Origin: Neisseria bergeri
Lineage (GTDB): Bacteria > Pseudomonadota > Gammaproteobacteria > Burkholderiales > Neisseriaceae
Direction: 5' to 3'
NCBI GenBank assembly: GCA_003044455.1
Contig: POWY01000003.1
Location: 62,001 to 126,000, forward strand
Length of the DNA stretch: 64,000 nt
Shown here: positions 8,283-16,070 of the stretch, one piece after another
Layout: every line of letters starts with the position of its first letter
How positions within the stretch are numbered: position 1 is the stretch's first letter
Made by a program: the position numbers and the translations under genes
Notes under the pieces: model-generated
What the model was told of the DNA's origin: nothing
The model's database searches: none
What the model saw: only the letters and a program-made list of their open reading frames with translations

Positions 8283-9396
8283 TTTTATTCCTTGAGTAAG
8301 TGTTAATCAGGTCTTCCGTCCAAATCTGCTTGATTAGGTCGATTTCGTCCTGCGAAATCAGTTCTTCGCCGAAAGCAGCCTGCACTTCCAGCAGCTTCGC
8401 CAGCATTTCCTGCCGCGCCGCGATGGTGAATGGGCCGGGGATGTGTTTTCCACCTTTGAACGTGAGTTTTCCGTTGCGCCGTTCGGCCTGGCGGTATTCG
8501 GGTTTGTTGCGGATGTCTACCAGCCAGTCGCGGTATTCAATTAACGGTGCAAATTCGGTTTTCCCCGCATCCACAAATCCTTGCAGGCTTCTATCTTTAT
8601 TGACCACCGTACACGTCCAACAGCCGAAACGGCTGGAATTGGTGCCGCAACCGGGGGCTTCTTCCTGCGACAGTACAATCGGGCATTCGCCGCCGGCAGC
8701 TTCGCGGTAGAGCTTGATTAAGTCGTTGTGTGTGCCGCCCCAGGGAGGGTCGTTGGCAGCAAGGAATTCCCACACGTCGTCGGTACTCAAATCGGCAATT
8801 GGTCGGTACACCAACGCGTTTTTCAAATCGCCGTGCGGGGTCAGATTGCTGTTTTCCAAGTTTTGGTGGCTTTCAATACTGGCCTTGCGGGTGGCAGATT
8901 CGTCTTTGCGTACGCCCAGTACAATGATGGCTTTGCCGTTTTCGTTTACTTTTTGCAGGATGTAGCCGCTGGTGGGTTGGATTTTCAGGCGGTCGGTACA
9001 CCAGCGCATCGAGCGGTTGGGCGTGGGGTAGCCTTTGCCGATGAGTAGCGTCCAAAACGTGTCCTGCAATTTCGGCACGGTGATTTCACCGCTGACGGGC
9101 AGCCTGAAAATTTCGGCGGCGCGCAGAATTTCTGCCAATGCACTGCGCATGTGTTTCACCACCAGCGGGCTTTCCACCAGCGTATCGTTAGAAACGAAGA
9201 ACACCTGCCGCGTCCGCAGCATCGGCGGCAGCGAAAGCAGCATATCAAATACCAAATGGGCGACAAGGGTGCTGTCCTTGCCACCTGAAAAGGTAACAAT
9301 CCAAGGATAGTGTTGTGTTTCGCTCAAATATTCTTCAGCGATGTTTTGGCGTATAGCGTCGAACGGGTTGGCAGAATATATGGGTATTACGGTCAT
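8251..9396 (-). CDS. dndC: DNA phosphorothioation protein DndC (PAPS-reductase-like)
   Basis: About 381 aa from the ATG at 9396. The PP-loop SGGKDSTLVAH lies near residue 40 (ATP pyrophosphatase, as in PAPS reductase). A cysteine cluster (GCGTNSSRFGCWTC, about residues 225-240) fits the iron-sulfur cluster of DndC. DndC activates the DNA backbone and passes on sulfur delivered by a cysteine desulfurase. No dndA is nearby, so a housekeeping IscS probably serves, as in other dndA-less systems. It is the first gene of the leftward operon and divergent from an XRE regulator. Confidence 0.92.
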   Translation of the reverse strand: MTVIPIYSANPFDAIRQNIAEEYLSETQHYPWIVTFSGGKDSTLVAHLVFDMLLSLPPMLRTRQVFFVSNDTLVESPLVVKHMRSALAEILRAAEIFRLPVSGEITVPKLQDTFWTLLIGKGYPTPNRSMRWCTDRLKIQPTSGYILQKVNENGKAIIVLGVRKDESATRKASIESHQNLENSNLTPHGDLKNALVYRPIADLSTDDVWEFLAANDPPWGGTHNDLIKLYREAAGGECPIVLSQEEAPGCGTNSSRFGCWTCTVVNKDRSLQGFVDAGKTEFAPLIEYRDWLVDIRNKPEYRQAERRNGKLTFKGGKHIPGPFTIAARQEMLAKLLEVQAAFGEELISQDEIDLIKQIWTEDLINTYSRNKNEDGNTGTGG

Positions 9397-9462
9397 TTTA
9401 TGAATATTTCTTATTTGCACCTAAAACAGGTTCAGGCGTGATTGTACCTAGAATCGGAGCGC

Positions 9463-9714
9463 ATGGGAAATATTCGTTTGTCGGTACACTCTGTCGAACA
9501 CACCTATTTGCGACAACTCCTTATCCGCAGAAGATTGGATTTGGGGTTGTCGCAGCGCGCATTGGCGGAACGGATGAATGTGGTGCATTCGTTCGTGGGA
9601 AAGGTGGAAACTGGGGACAGGCGGCTGGATATATTTGAATTTATCGAATACTGTCGAGCTTTGGATTGGGATACGTCTGAGGTAGTTCGGGGTTTGCAGG
9701 AGGGCTCGGTATGA
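9463..9714 (+). CDS. XRE-family transcriptional regulator next to dndC
   Basis: About 83 aa from the ATG at 9463 (GGAG 4 bp upstream); a TTG at 9442 would add 7 codons. Helix-turn-helix of the Cro/CI type (LGLSQRALAERMNVVHSFVGKVETGDRR, residues ~28-55). It sits divergently, 66 bp from the dndC start, and its stop overlaps the next ORF (TATGA). It probably controls the dnd operon and the linked gene, much like the controller protein of a restriction-modification system. That role is inferred from position. Confidence 0.8.
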   Translation: MGNIRLSVHSVEHTYLRQLLIRRRLDLGLSQRALAERMNVVHSFVGKVETGDRRLDIFEFIEYCRALDWDTSEVVRGLQEGSV

Positions 9715-9935
9715 CGGATTTACCGGTCTTGTTGAAATATGCAGAACAATTTCGAGGGCTGCATACCAATTTTACTTATGCGCAAAAGCAGTCACCGCAC
9801 AAATTTATTTTGCTGTACAGCCTGTGTCTTCTATATGCTTCAGGTAGTTTGAGAACAGAGCAGATTAAATTTTCTGACGAATTGTTAATTGAATGGCAGA
9901 TGGAGACCTTTGCAAAATTCCCCAAAATCCCCTAA
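9711..9935 (+). pseudogene. N-terminal stub of a probable Dnd-linked restriction gene
   Basis: 74 codons starting at an ATG that overlaps the regulator stop. The sequence APHK-like 'SPHKFILLYSLCLLY' followed by 'GSLRTEQIKFSDELL' resembles the leader of HNH/PT-dependent endonucleases (pattern: apHK..lLL....l...G.i..n.i.....L). The last codons (FAKFPKIP) are read from the IS1106-like end at 9903, so the gene is truncated there and any nuclease domain is missing. The family match is an inference from a short region. Confidence 0.55.
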
Positions 9936-9984
9936 ATTCCCACCAAGACATTGAGGGGATTTTGGGGAATTTTGCAAAGGTCTC
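9903..9984. mobile_element. Internally deleted IS1106-like element (82 bp, both termini)
   Basis: About 31 bp of perfect terminal inverted repeat (GAGACCTTTGCAAAATTCCC outward on both sides) enclose only ~20 bp. The left part continues like the 5' end of the remnant at 4201-4300; the right part is the other terminus. It bounds the Dnd island on the right and truncates the gene before it. Confidence 0.75.
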
Positions 9985-10007
9985 AGCCTTTTATTTATAA
10001 AACGGAT

Positions 10008-10331
10008 TCAATACCGCATCATTTTGCTGTCCACCTGCATTGCCCACGCGTCGATGCCGCCCTGAAGGTTGTACAGGTTTTCAAAACCCGCGTCCGCCAG
10101 ATACATCGCCGTATGCAGGCTGCGGATGCCATGATGGCAATACACCACAAGCGGCACATCATCCGGCAGCTCGTTTTGCCGCAGCGGAATCAGATTCATC
10201 GGGATATGCAGCGCATTTGGCAGCGAACAAACCGCCGTTTCCTCATCTGTACGCACGTCCAACAGTCGGAACGCCCGTCCCTCATCCATCCAAATTTTCA
10301 GCGCCAACGGCGAGAGTTGTACAATATCCAT
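10008..10331 (-). CDS. Rhodanese-like domain protein
   Basis: 107 aa from the ATG at 10331 (AAGGAAG just upstream). Single rhodanese domain: LLDVRTDEE near the start and active-site loop VVYCHHGIRS, where Cys is the persulfide carrier. The size fits GlpE/YgaP-like stand-alone sulfurtransferases. The substrate is not evident from the sequence. Confidence 0.85.
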   Translation of the reverse strand: MDIVQLSPLALKIWMDEGRAFRLLDVRTDEETAVCSLPNALHIPMNLIPLRQNELPDDVPLVVYCHHGIRSLHTAMYLADAGFENLYNLQGGIDAWAMQVDSKMMRY

Positions 10332-10358
10332 CGGGCTTCCTTTCCCCAATCAAGCAAA

Positions 10359-10394
10359 ATGCCGTCTGAAACGCAATCTGCTTTCAGACGGCAT
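10359..10394 (-). terminator. DUS-pair terminator of the pcm-like gene
   Basis: ATGCCGTCTGAA and its inverse with a 12-bp loop, 13 bp after the stop of the methyltransferase gene. Confidence 0.65.
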
Positions 10395-10407
10395 CGCAAT
10401 CCGAACA

Positions 10408-11064
10408 TCAAAAATTAAAACTATCGAAAGGATGGGCATCCTTATCGTCCAAATGCGCCACCAAAGTATCGAACAGCGCCTTCTCTTCAAACGTATCGCC
10501 CCTGCGCGTAATCAAAAGCGCGCGCTGCACCGGCTTGTGTCCGACGATAACCGCCATACGCCCCCCGTCTTTCAACTGTTGTTTCAACACTTCAGGCACA
10601 AGGTTTACCGCGCCGCCGACATAAACCGCATCAAAAGGCGCGCCCGCAGAAGGTTCGGTCAACCCGTTGTTTTGCACATAATCGATATTGTCCAAACCCA
10701 AACCGTCCAACACTGCTTTGGCGCGGTTTTGCTGTTCCGCATCGAGGTCGTCCGACACCACCCTGCCCGCCAGCTTCGCCAACAGCGCGGCAGCATAGCC
10801 CGATCCCGTGCCGATTTCCAAAACCGTATCGTTTTTCGTCAGCTTCAAACCCTGCGCCAACCGCGCCACGACTTTCGGCTCGAGCATCTTATGCCCGTTG
10901 GCAAGCGGCAGCTCCGTATCCGCATACGCCAAACCCTGCAAGTCCTCATCGACAAAAAGCTCGCGCGGAATCTCCGCCAAAGCATCCAAAACATCAAAAT
11001 CCAATACATCCCAAGGACGAATTTGCTGTTCGACCATATTGAACCGCGCTTTTTCAAAATCCAT
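10408..11064 (-). CDS. Protein-L-isoaspartate O-methyltransferase family protein
   Basis: 218 aa. SAM-binding motif I is LEIGTGSGYAAALLA (about residues 82-96), preceded by the PCMT-typical substrate region (PRELFVDE, LANGHKMLEPKVVARL). Family members repair isoaspartyl residues in aged proteins. The motif after the first beta strand deviates somewhat from E. coli Pcm, so the precise substrate is less certain. Confidence 0.85.
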   Translation of the reverse strand: MDFEKARFNMVEQQIRPWDVLDFDVLDALAEIPRELFVDEDLQGLAYADTELPLANGHKMLEPKVVARLAQGLKLTKNDTVLEIGTGSGYAAALLAKLAGRVVSDDLDAEQQNRAKAVLDGLGLDNIDYVQNNGLTEPSAGAPFDAVYVGGAVNLVPEVLKQQLKDGGRMAVIVGHKPVQRALLITRRGDTFEEKALFDTLVAHLDDKDAHPFDSFNF

Positions 11065-11166
11065 TTAGTGCTCCGTCAAATAATTGTTTCAACAATGGCA
11101 GGCATTATAAAACCACACTCCCGCCGCGCCAACTTCGGTACGCGAAGCCCACCCGTTTTGCCAGTC

Positions 11167-11670
11167 TCAAGCCGCCTGACGCGAAGCCTCAAACCGCTTC
11201 TCCAAAATCTTCGCCAGTTTTCCCAAATACAACGCATCCTCCTCATCAAACTGCGCCAAATGTTCGCTGTCCGCGTCCAACACGCCGATACAGCGGCCGT
11301 CTGAAAACAGCGGAACCACAATTTCCGAACGCGACAAAGACGAACAGGCAATATGGTCGGGATGCGCGTTCACATCCTTAACAACCGCCGTTTCACCCTT
11401 CGCCCAAGCCTGACCGCACACCCCGCGACCGAACGGAATCCGCGTACACGCCAAAGGCCCCTGAAACGGTGCCAAAACCAATTCGTCCGTACGCGTATCG
11501 ACCAAATAAAAACCCACCCAAAACCAGCCGAACGCCTCCTTCAAAACCGCCGCCGTGTTCGCCAAATTCGCCACCCAATCCGCCTCGTCCGCCACCACAG
11601 ACTCAATCTGCGGCAACACCTCACGATAAAGCGCGGCCTTGTCCGAAGCCGAAAAATGAAGCGCGTGCAT
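11167..11670 (-). CDS. Free methionine-(R)-sulfoxide reductase (GAF domain)
   Basis: 167 aa from the ATG at 11670, chosen because AGGAG lies 6 bp upstream; 8 extra codons are possible. Single GAF domain ([20 protein letters not shown], then [15 protein letters not shown]). The redox cysteines of the fRMsr family appear as [16 protein letters not shown] and [13 protein letters not shown]. The enzyme reduces free Met-R-O with thioredoxin. A meningococcal homologue has been characterised structurally. Confidence 0.88.
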   Translation of the reverse strand: MHALHFSASDKAALYREVLPQIESVVADEADWVANLANTAAVLKEAFGWFWVGFYLVDTRTDELVLAPFQGPLACTRIPFGRGVCGQAWAKGETAVVKDVNAHPDHIACSSLSRSEIVVPLFSDGRCIGVLDADSEHLAQFDEEDALYLGKLAKILEKRFEASRQAA

Positions 11671-11854
11671 CACATCTCCTATATTTGTATACATATCAGG
11701 CGGCCATTATAAAACAACCTGCCCGAAACAACATTCCAAACCGCTCCCGCAGCCGCCCGCTCTCAAGTTGCGAACCCGCCGCATATCCACTAAACTTCAC
11801 ATTGCAACGCGCCACACGCGGCAGACAGAAAAAACACGACACGGAGCAAAAAAG

Positions 11855-12628
11855 ATGTATCACCAAATCGGAATGTGGGATCAAAAATGGGTCATCGGCA
11901 ACTGGAAAATGAACGGCCGGCTCCAAAACAACAACGCACTGATGCACCGCTTCCGCATCCTCCCCACCGCCGAACGCGTCCTCATCGGACTCGCCGCCCC
12001 GACCGTTTACCTGCTGCAACTGCACAACGCCATGCAAATCGTCTTAAACAACCGCATCCTCACCTGCGCCCAAGACGTGAGCCGCTTCCCCAACAACGGC
12101 GCATACACCGGCGAAGTGTCCGCCGAAATGCTCGCCGACATCGGCACAGACATCGTCCTCATCGGCCACTCCGAGCGCAGCCTTTATTTCGGCGAGAAAA
12201 ACGAAATCCAACGCCGCAAAATGGAAAACGTCCTCAACGTCGGACTCATCCCATTATTGTGCGTCGGCGAAAGCCTCGAAGAGCGCGAAGCCGGCAAAGA
12301 ACACGAAGTCATCGCCCACCAACTCTCCGTTTTGCAAGGACTCGATACCAAAAACATCGCCGTCGCCTACGAACCCGTTTGGGCAATCGGCACCGGCAAA
12401 GTCGCCACCGTCGAACAGATTGCCGATATGCACGCATTCATCTACAAAGAAATCTTGTCTTTGTGCGGAAGCGATGTTAAAATCCGCGTCCTTTACGGCG
12501 GAAGTGTGAAGGCGGACAACGCAGCCGACATCTTCGCAGTACCTTATGTGGACGGCGCACTCGTCGGCGGCGCGTCATTGTCGTACGACTCCTTTACCGC
12601 CATCATCAGTGCCGCACAAAATGCGTAG
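11855..12628 (+). CDS. tpiA: Triosephosphate isomerase
   Basis: 257 aa from the ATG at 11855, which has GGAG 8 bp upstream; the ATG at 11873 ([15 protein letters not shown]) is the alternative start used in some annotations. Catalytic lysine is in GNWKMNG, electrophilic His in IGHSERS (about 103) and base Glu in [10 protein letters not shown] (about 172). It interconverts dihydroxyacetone phosphate and glyceraldehyde-3-phosphate. It is followed 6 bp later by secG, so the two are probably co-transcribed. Confidence 0.95.
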   Translation: MYHQIGMWDQKWVIGNWKMNGRLQNNNALMHRFRILPTAERVLIGLAAPTVYLLQLHNAMQIVLNNRILTCAQDVSRFPNNGAYTGEVSAEMLADIGTDIVLIGHSERSLYFGEKNEIQRRKMENVLNVGLIPLLCVGESLEEREAGKEHEVIAHQLSVLQGLDTKNIAVAYEPVWAIGTGKVATVEQIADMHAFIYKEILSLCGSDVKIRVLYGGSVKADNAADIFAVPYVDGALVGGASLSYDSFTAIISAAQNA

Positions 12629-12634
12629 AAAAAT

Positions 12635-12985
12635 ATGGAAGCCTTCAAAACCCTTATTTGGATTATTAATATCATTTCCGCCTTGGCCGTCATCGTGTTA
12701 GTATTGCTCCAACACGGCAAAGGTGCGGATGCTGGCGCGACCTTCGGATCGGGAAGCGGCAGCGCGCAAGGCGTATTCGGCTCGGCGGGCAACGCCAACT
12801 TCCTCAGCCGTTCGACCGCCGTTGCAGCAACATTTTTCTTTGCAACCTGCATGGCTATGGTGTATATTCACACCCACACGACAAAACACGGTTTGGACTT
12901 CAGCAACGTGCGTCAAACACAGCAAGCACCCAAACCCGTAAACAATACCGAACCTTCTGCCCCTGTTCCTCAGCAGCAGAAATAA
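12635..12985 (+). CDS. secG: Preprotein translocase subunit SecG
   Basis: 116 aa. Two hydrophobic segments (residues 3-22 and ~53-75) are separated by the SecG loop (VLLQHGKGADAGATFGSG, with the GSGSAQGVFGSAGNANFLSR conserved block). The Pro/Gln-rich tail is cytoplasmic. It is an auxiliary subunit of the SecYEG channel. It lies directly after tpiA and before a tRNA-Leu gene, an arrangement also found in other proteobacteria. Confidence 0.93.
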   Translation: MEAFKTLIWIINIISALAVIVLVLLQHGKGADAGATFGSGSGSAQGVFGSAGNANFLSRSTAVAATFFFATCMAMVYIHTHTTKHGLDFSNVRQTQQAPKPVNNTEPSAPVPQQQK

Positions 12986-12998
12986 CAGTTTTTCAAAT

Positions 12999-13084
12999 GC
13001 CGACATGGTGAAATTGGTAGACACGCTATCTTGAGGGGGTAGTGGCCGTAGGCTGTGCGAGTTCAAATCTCGCTGTCGGCACCA
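12999..13084 (+). tRNA. tRNA-Leu (anticodon GAG)
   Basis: 86 nt including encoded CCA. Acceptor GCCGACA pairs with TGTCGGC. The anticodon stem CTATC/GGTAG encloses TTGAGGG (GAG at 13033-13035). It has the long variable arm of a class II tRNA and TTCAAAT in the T loop. A hairpin terminator follows. Confidence 0.95.
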
Positions 13085-13090
13085 ACACAC

Positions 13091-13121
13091 AAAAACGCCT
13101 GAAATTTTCAGGCGTTTTTTT
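13091..13121 (+). terminator. Terminator after tRNA-Leu
   Basis: AAAAACGCCTGAA-TTTTCAGGCGTTTTTT hairpin with a T tract. Confidence 0.85.
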
Positions 13122-13849
13122 CGTTCAATGCCGTTTAACGCCGTAAACCAAAGCCAATCAATACAAGGATTTCAGGCTGATTGTTATCCTGCCGTCCCCC
13201 TTCCTGACGGTGCAATCCCGTCCAATCCGCCCTAATTGAACTAACCTGATTTTTTACGGTATCCGAAAAATACCGCAAAAATAAAGCTGAACGACCGCCA
13301 AATCAGAAATGCCAAGCGGAAAAGAGCTTGCGGGGAATACTGACGAACCGTAAGTAATAAGGGGGAAACCGTCCAAGATGCAGAGCGGTTTTTTTGGTTC
13401 TCGGGAAACCCCTATATAGAAATGCACTACCCTTACCCGTTACCGCCGTTACTGAAAGATATTATAAAAATAAGTATATGAAATAAAATAATAAAAAAAT
13501 CGGTAACGATTACGGTAACAAGTAGTAACGGATTGGTAATGGATTTTGCGTGTTTGCGGTTTTTTGCCGTCTTGGCGGTGGGAGCGCAGTGGGACAGAAA
13601 GCCGAAACGAACGGAAATACGCCAATTTTTGGTAGGAAAGGTGGTTAAACCGTTTGGGAATATTACGCGGCGAAACGCGCTAAAAACTGAAATTTGAGCC
13701 ATTGGCGGCGGTTGGTTAAAAAACAGGCAGATTAGCCGCCGGTGCTTCAGACGGCATAAATGGAGAAATTGCAAGGCATAAAAAAGGCGGCTTGCCGCCT
13801 TACCTGTCTTTGGTATAATCCCCAGTATCACTAAGTAAACGGTTGCACA
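13122..13849. other. Non-coding mobile-element remnant between tRNA-Leu and a toxin-antitoxin pair
   Basis: About 730 bp with no convincing gene. It holds a hairpin AAACCG...CGGTTTTTTT near 13366-13395, a stem CGGTATCCGAAAAATACCG near 13258-13277, and a cluster of GTTACC/GGTAAC words between 13436 and 13535 that looks like an operator or iteron set. The position downstream of a tRNA suggests leftover integrated DNA. Confidence 0.45.
13792..13819 (+). promoter_or_regulatory. Candidate promoter of the toxin-antitoxin pair
   Basis: TTGCCG at 13792, 16-bp spacer, TGGTATAAT with -10 TATAAT at 13814-13819. A GGCGGC-GCCGCC hairpin overlaps the -35. The toxin ATG is at 13850. Confidence 0.55.
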
Positions 13850-14212
13850 ATGCGGATATTCAAAAACCAATGGATAGTGAAATTTGCCAAGAAACATAAA
13901 ATCAGTGATTCCGAGCTGCTGGAAGCGGTAGAGCGGGCGGATAACGGACTGACAGATGCAGACCTTGGCGGCGGCGTGATTAAGCAGCGCATAGCACGGC
14001 AAGGGCAAGGCAGAAGCGGCGGTTATCGCAGCCTGATACTGTTCAAACAGGCAGATAGGGCATTTTTCGTTTATGCCTTTGCCAAGAACGATCGTGAAAA
14101 CATTTCAGATAAAGAACTGGCAGCACTGAAAGACTTGGCACGGTATGCCACCAAGTGCAACAAGCAGGAGCTTGAAGCCCTGATTATCAAAATGGATTTA
14201 CAGGAGATTTGA
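13850..14212 (+). CDS. RelE/ParE-family toxin
   Basis: 120 aa. It resembles the RelE-type toxins formerly called DUF1044: a basic middle (KQRIARQGQGRSGGYRSLILFK) and FFVYAFAKNDRENIS, then a helical tail. It would act as a ribosome-dependent mRNA interferase or similar growth inhibitor in the cytoplasm. The following gene is a helix-turn-helix antitoxin; toxin-first order is typical of HigBA-like pairs. It has a good upstream -10. Confidence 0.85.
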   Translation: MRIFKNQWIVKFAKKHKISDSELLEAVERADNGLTDADLGGGVIKQRIARQGQGRSGGYRSLILFKQADRAFFVYAFAKNDRENISDKELAALKDLARYATKCNKQELEALIIKMDLQEI

Positions 14213-14214
14213 AA

Positions 14215-14532
14215 ATGGAACGGAAATATAAAAGCGAGCTAAGCGGCGTAATCCACGAAATGGCAACCGCATTGCACGACATCGGCGCAATCGACAAAAA
14301 AACTATGCGCGGCTTTAACAAGTCCTGCCTGACTGAAATCAGACCCTTGAGTGGCGAAGACATCAAGGCAATCAGGGAGAAGGAGGCACTATCGCAAGCC
14401 GCTTTCGCCATCTATCTCAACGTGGGGAAAAACCACGTTTCGGCTTGGGAGAGGGGCGTTAAAAAGCCAAGCGGCGCGGCGTTGAAGCTGCTGACCATCG
14501 TCAAAAACAAGGGCATCGAAGCCATTGCGTAA
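14215..14532 (+). CDS. XRE-family antitoxin (HigA-like)
   Basis: 105 aa from the ATG at 14215, with CAGGAG 8 bp upstream, 2 bp after the toxin stop. The N-terminal half is a linker that would bind toxin. The C-terminal half is a Cro/CI helix-turn-helix (IREKEALSQAAFAIYLNVGKNHVSAWERG...PSGAALKLL). It should neutralise the toxin and repress the pair. Confidence 0.85.
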   Translation: MERKYKSELSGVIHEMATALHDIGAIDKKTMRGFNKSCLTEIRPLSGEDIKAIREKEALSQAAFAIYLNVGKNHVSAWERGVKKPSGAALKLLTIVKNKGIEAIA

Positions 14533-14632
14533 CCGGCTTGGCAAACGGCAAAATCAGCAAGTTCACAATAGACGCGCTGCTGAATATGCCTGCCAAGACA
14601 GGCAAGACCGCCGAACTGAATATCAGGGCATA
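14533..14632 (+). pseudogene. C-terminal fragment of a second XRE (HTH_37-like) antitoxin
   Basis: Directly after the antitoxin stop, a frame reads TGLANGKISKFTIDALLNM, the C-terminal signature of HTH_37/NadS-type antitoxins (LxxGKISKFSLDxLVNxAxALG), ending at TAG 14632. No start or helix-turn-helix remains. Confidence 0.5.
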
Positions 14633-14787
14633 GCCGCACAAATGCCCGACCGCATCAAACCAAGCCGAAACGGCGGCGGTGCAGACGGCATAGCCCGACA
14701 GCAAGGCACGGGGATTTTTTTGCGCCCGCATCGGGGGAATCGGGGGCGCGGGCTTGAAGGCAAAACGGGTGGGGCGCAGAACTGTTT

Positions 14788-14827
14788 AAATGCCGTCTGA
14801 ATCTCAAACGGATTTCAGACGGCATTT
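14788..14827 (-). terminator. DUS-pair terminator
   Basis: AAATGCCGTCTGAA...TTCAGACGGCATTT, 35 bp past the stop of the M48 peptidase gene; it can also stop transcription coming from the toxin-antitoxin side. Confidence 0.65.
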
Positions 14828-14861
14828 TGAAACAACGGCTCAAATTCTCGATTTCCTTCCC

Positions 14862-15709
14862 TTACCGCCGACGTTTTTTATTAACGCGCCCCCTATTTCT
14901 GACACTTTGCTCATAAACCGGCATAACGGTCGGCAACAACCGTTTTAGATTTTCTATACGGGCATTGTTTGTCGGATGAGTAGAGGTAATAGCATAAATA
15001 AAGCCGTTTTGGTCGTTTTCCTGATTCATTTTTTCCCAAACCCTGACAGCAGCCGCCGGATGATAGCCTGCCTGCGCCATCAACATCATTCCCCCCTCAT
15101 CGGCTTCTTCTTCCAAGCTGCGGCTATAAGGCAAGGTAAGACCGTACGTCCCCAAAATATCCATACCCAATCCGACCAATTCCGGATTAGTGTCCGGTTT
15201 TTTGTCTAATATAATCTGCGTGCCTATCTGCGCCGCCGTATTGGTCAAGATTTGCTGCCCGACCTTATTTTTACCGTGTTCATGCAGGGCGTGCGTCATT
15301 TCATGCCCCATAATGGCGGCAATTTCGTCATCGGTCAGCTTGAGTTTGTCGACTATCCCCGTATAAAACGCCATTTTCCCGCCGGGCATCGCCCACGCGT
15401 TCAGCTCATCGTTTTTGAAAACCGTCATTTTCCAGTCAAACTTATGGCCGGTATTATTTGCCGCATCGGCATAAGGCAGCATACGTCGAAATACTGCCTG
15501 CACCCTGCGGGCTGTTCTGGATGTGGTATCGACATTGCCGGCAGACTTGTTTAACTCAACCGTTTTCATATAATCTTTGGCAGCCGCAGCGTTCATTGTG
15601 GCGGAATCATGACCGTAAACATCAGCAACGACCGCACAACCTCCCAATATCGAAATGACTGCCGACAGGCAGACTATCCGTTTAAAGGAAGGAAGGAAGG
15701 AAATTTCAT
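14862..15709 (-). CDS. M48 metallopeptidase lipoprotein, phase-variable and out of frame here
   Basis: The body (14862-15647) encodes 261 residues with the zinc motif HEMTHALHEHG, a third ligand region EEEADEGGM and no large membrane domain: a LoiP/YcaL-like periplasmic M48 peptidase. The natural ATG appears to be at 15709. From it, ATGAAATTT is followed by four CCTT units (plus-strand GGAA repeat, about 15684-15700), and the frame then hits TAG at residue 12. Adding one 4-bp unit would give an in-frame lipoprotein signal peptide ending LGGCA (lipobox Cys). As it stands the gene is OFF, or is made without its signal from the TTG at 15647. This is the arrangement of a slipped-strand contingency gene. 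Confidence 0.8.
15684..15700. repeat. Tetranucleotide repeat (AAGG/CCTT)x4 in the M48 gene
   Basis: AAAGGAAGGAAGGAAGG on the plus strand, inside the predicted signal-peptide codons. The start codon at 15709 is offset by 62 bp (2 mod 3) from the peptidase frame; five repeats would restore it. Confidence 0.85.
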
Positions 15710-15741
15710 ATTAGGCTTATCCCTTAAAAAATTAAATTTAA

Positions 15742-15782
15742 AAAATGCCGTCTGAATCCAAAACGGATTTCGGACGGCATCT
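15742..15782 (-). terminator. DUS-pair terminator
   Basis: AAATGCCGTCTGAA and TTCGGACGGCAT (one mismatch in the second arm). Confidence 0.55.
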
Positions 15783-15810
15783 TAACATTATTTAATGTTT
15801 TAAAAAAGAT

Positions 15811-15993
15811 TTACACCGCAATGCCCGTCCTCCTTTCCGGTACTGCGATGATTTTCTTGGCATGCTTGCCTTCTATGAATTTCACTTCACCTTCGGAGGC
15901 GGACGGTTTGTCGAAATCAATCATAAATTGCCAATAATTCCCCGACTTTTTTACGGCTGCGCCCCTTTGCAGCGATATTGCGTTGTACTTCAT
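15811..15993 (-). pseudogene. Diverged leuS 3'-end fragment
   Basis: 60 codons. The second half (EGEVKFIEGKHAKKIIAVP) aligns with the C-terminus of LeuS in this same window ([19 protein letters not shown]) and ends at a stop in the same place. DNA identity looks moderate (roughly 70% by eye), so it is not a recent copy. The first 30 codons do not match LeuS. It probably marks the far edge of the DNA inserted beside leuS. Confidence 0.6.
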
Positions 15994-16070
15994 TTGTTTT
16001 CAGAATGGCAGAAGAATAAATATCCCTTTCAAATTCAGTATCATGATTTGAAATCAAAACGCCTTGGGAG

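Noticed and set aside
13230-13400. Possible structured RNA (two stems and a terminator-like hairpin)
   Set aside because: No match to RNase P RNA, tmRNA, SRP RNA or a riboswitch that I can recognise; kept only as part of the gene-free remnant.
13433-14008. 191-codon minus-strand frame over the gene-free stretch and toxin gene
   Set aside because: Half of it is antisense to the RelE-like toxin, the rest is low-complexity AT-rich DNA; no family and no ribosome-binding site.
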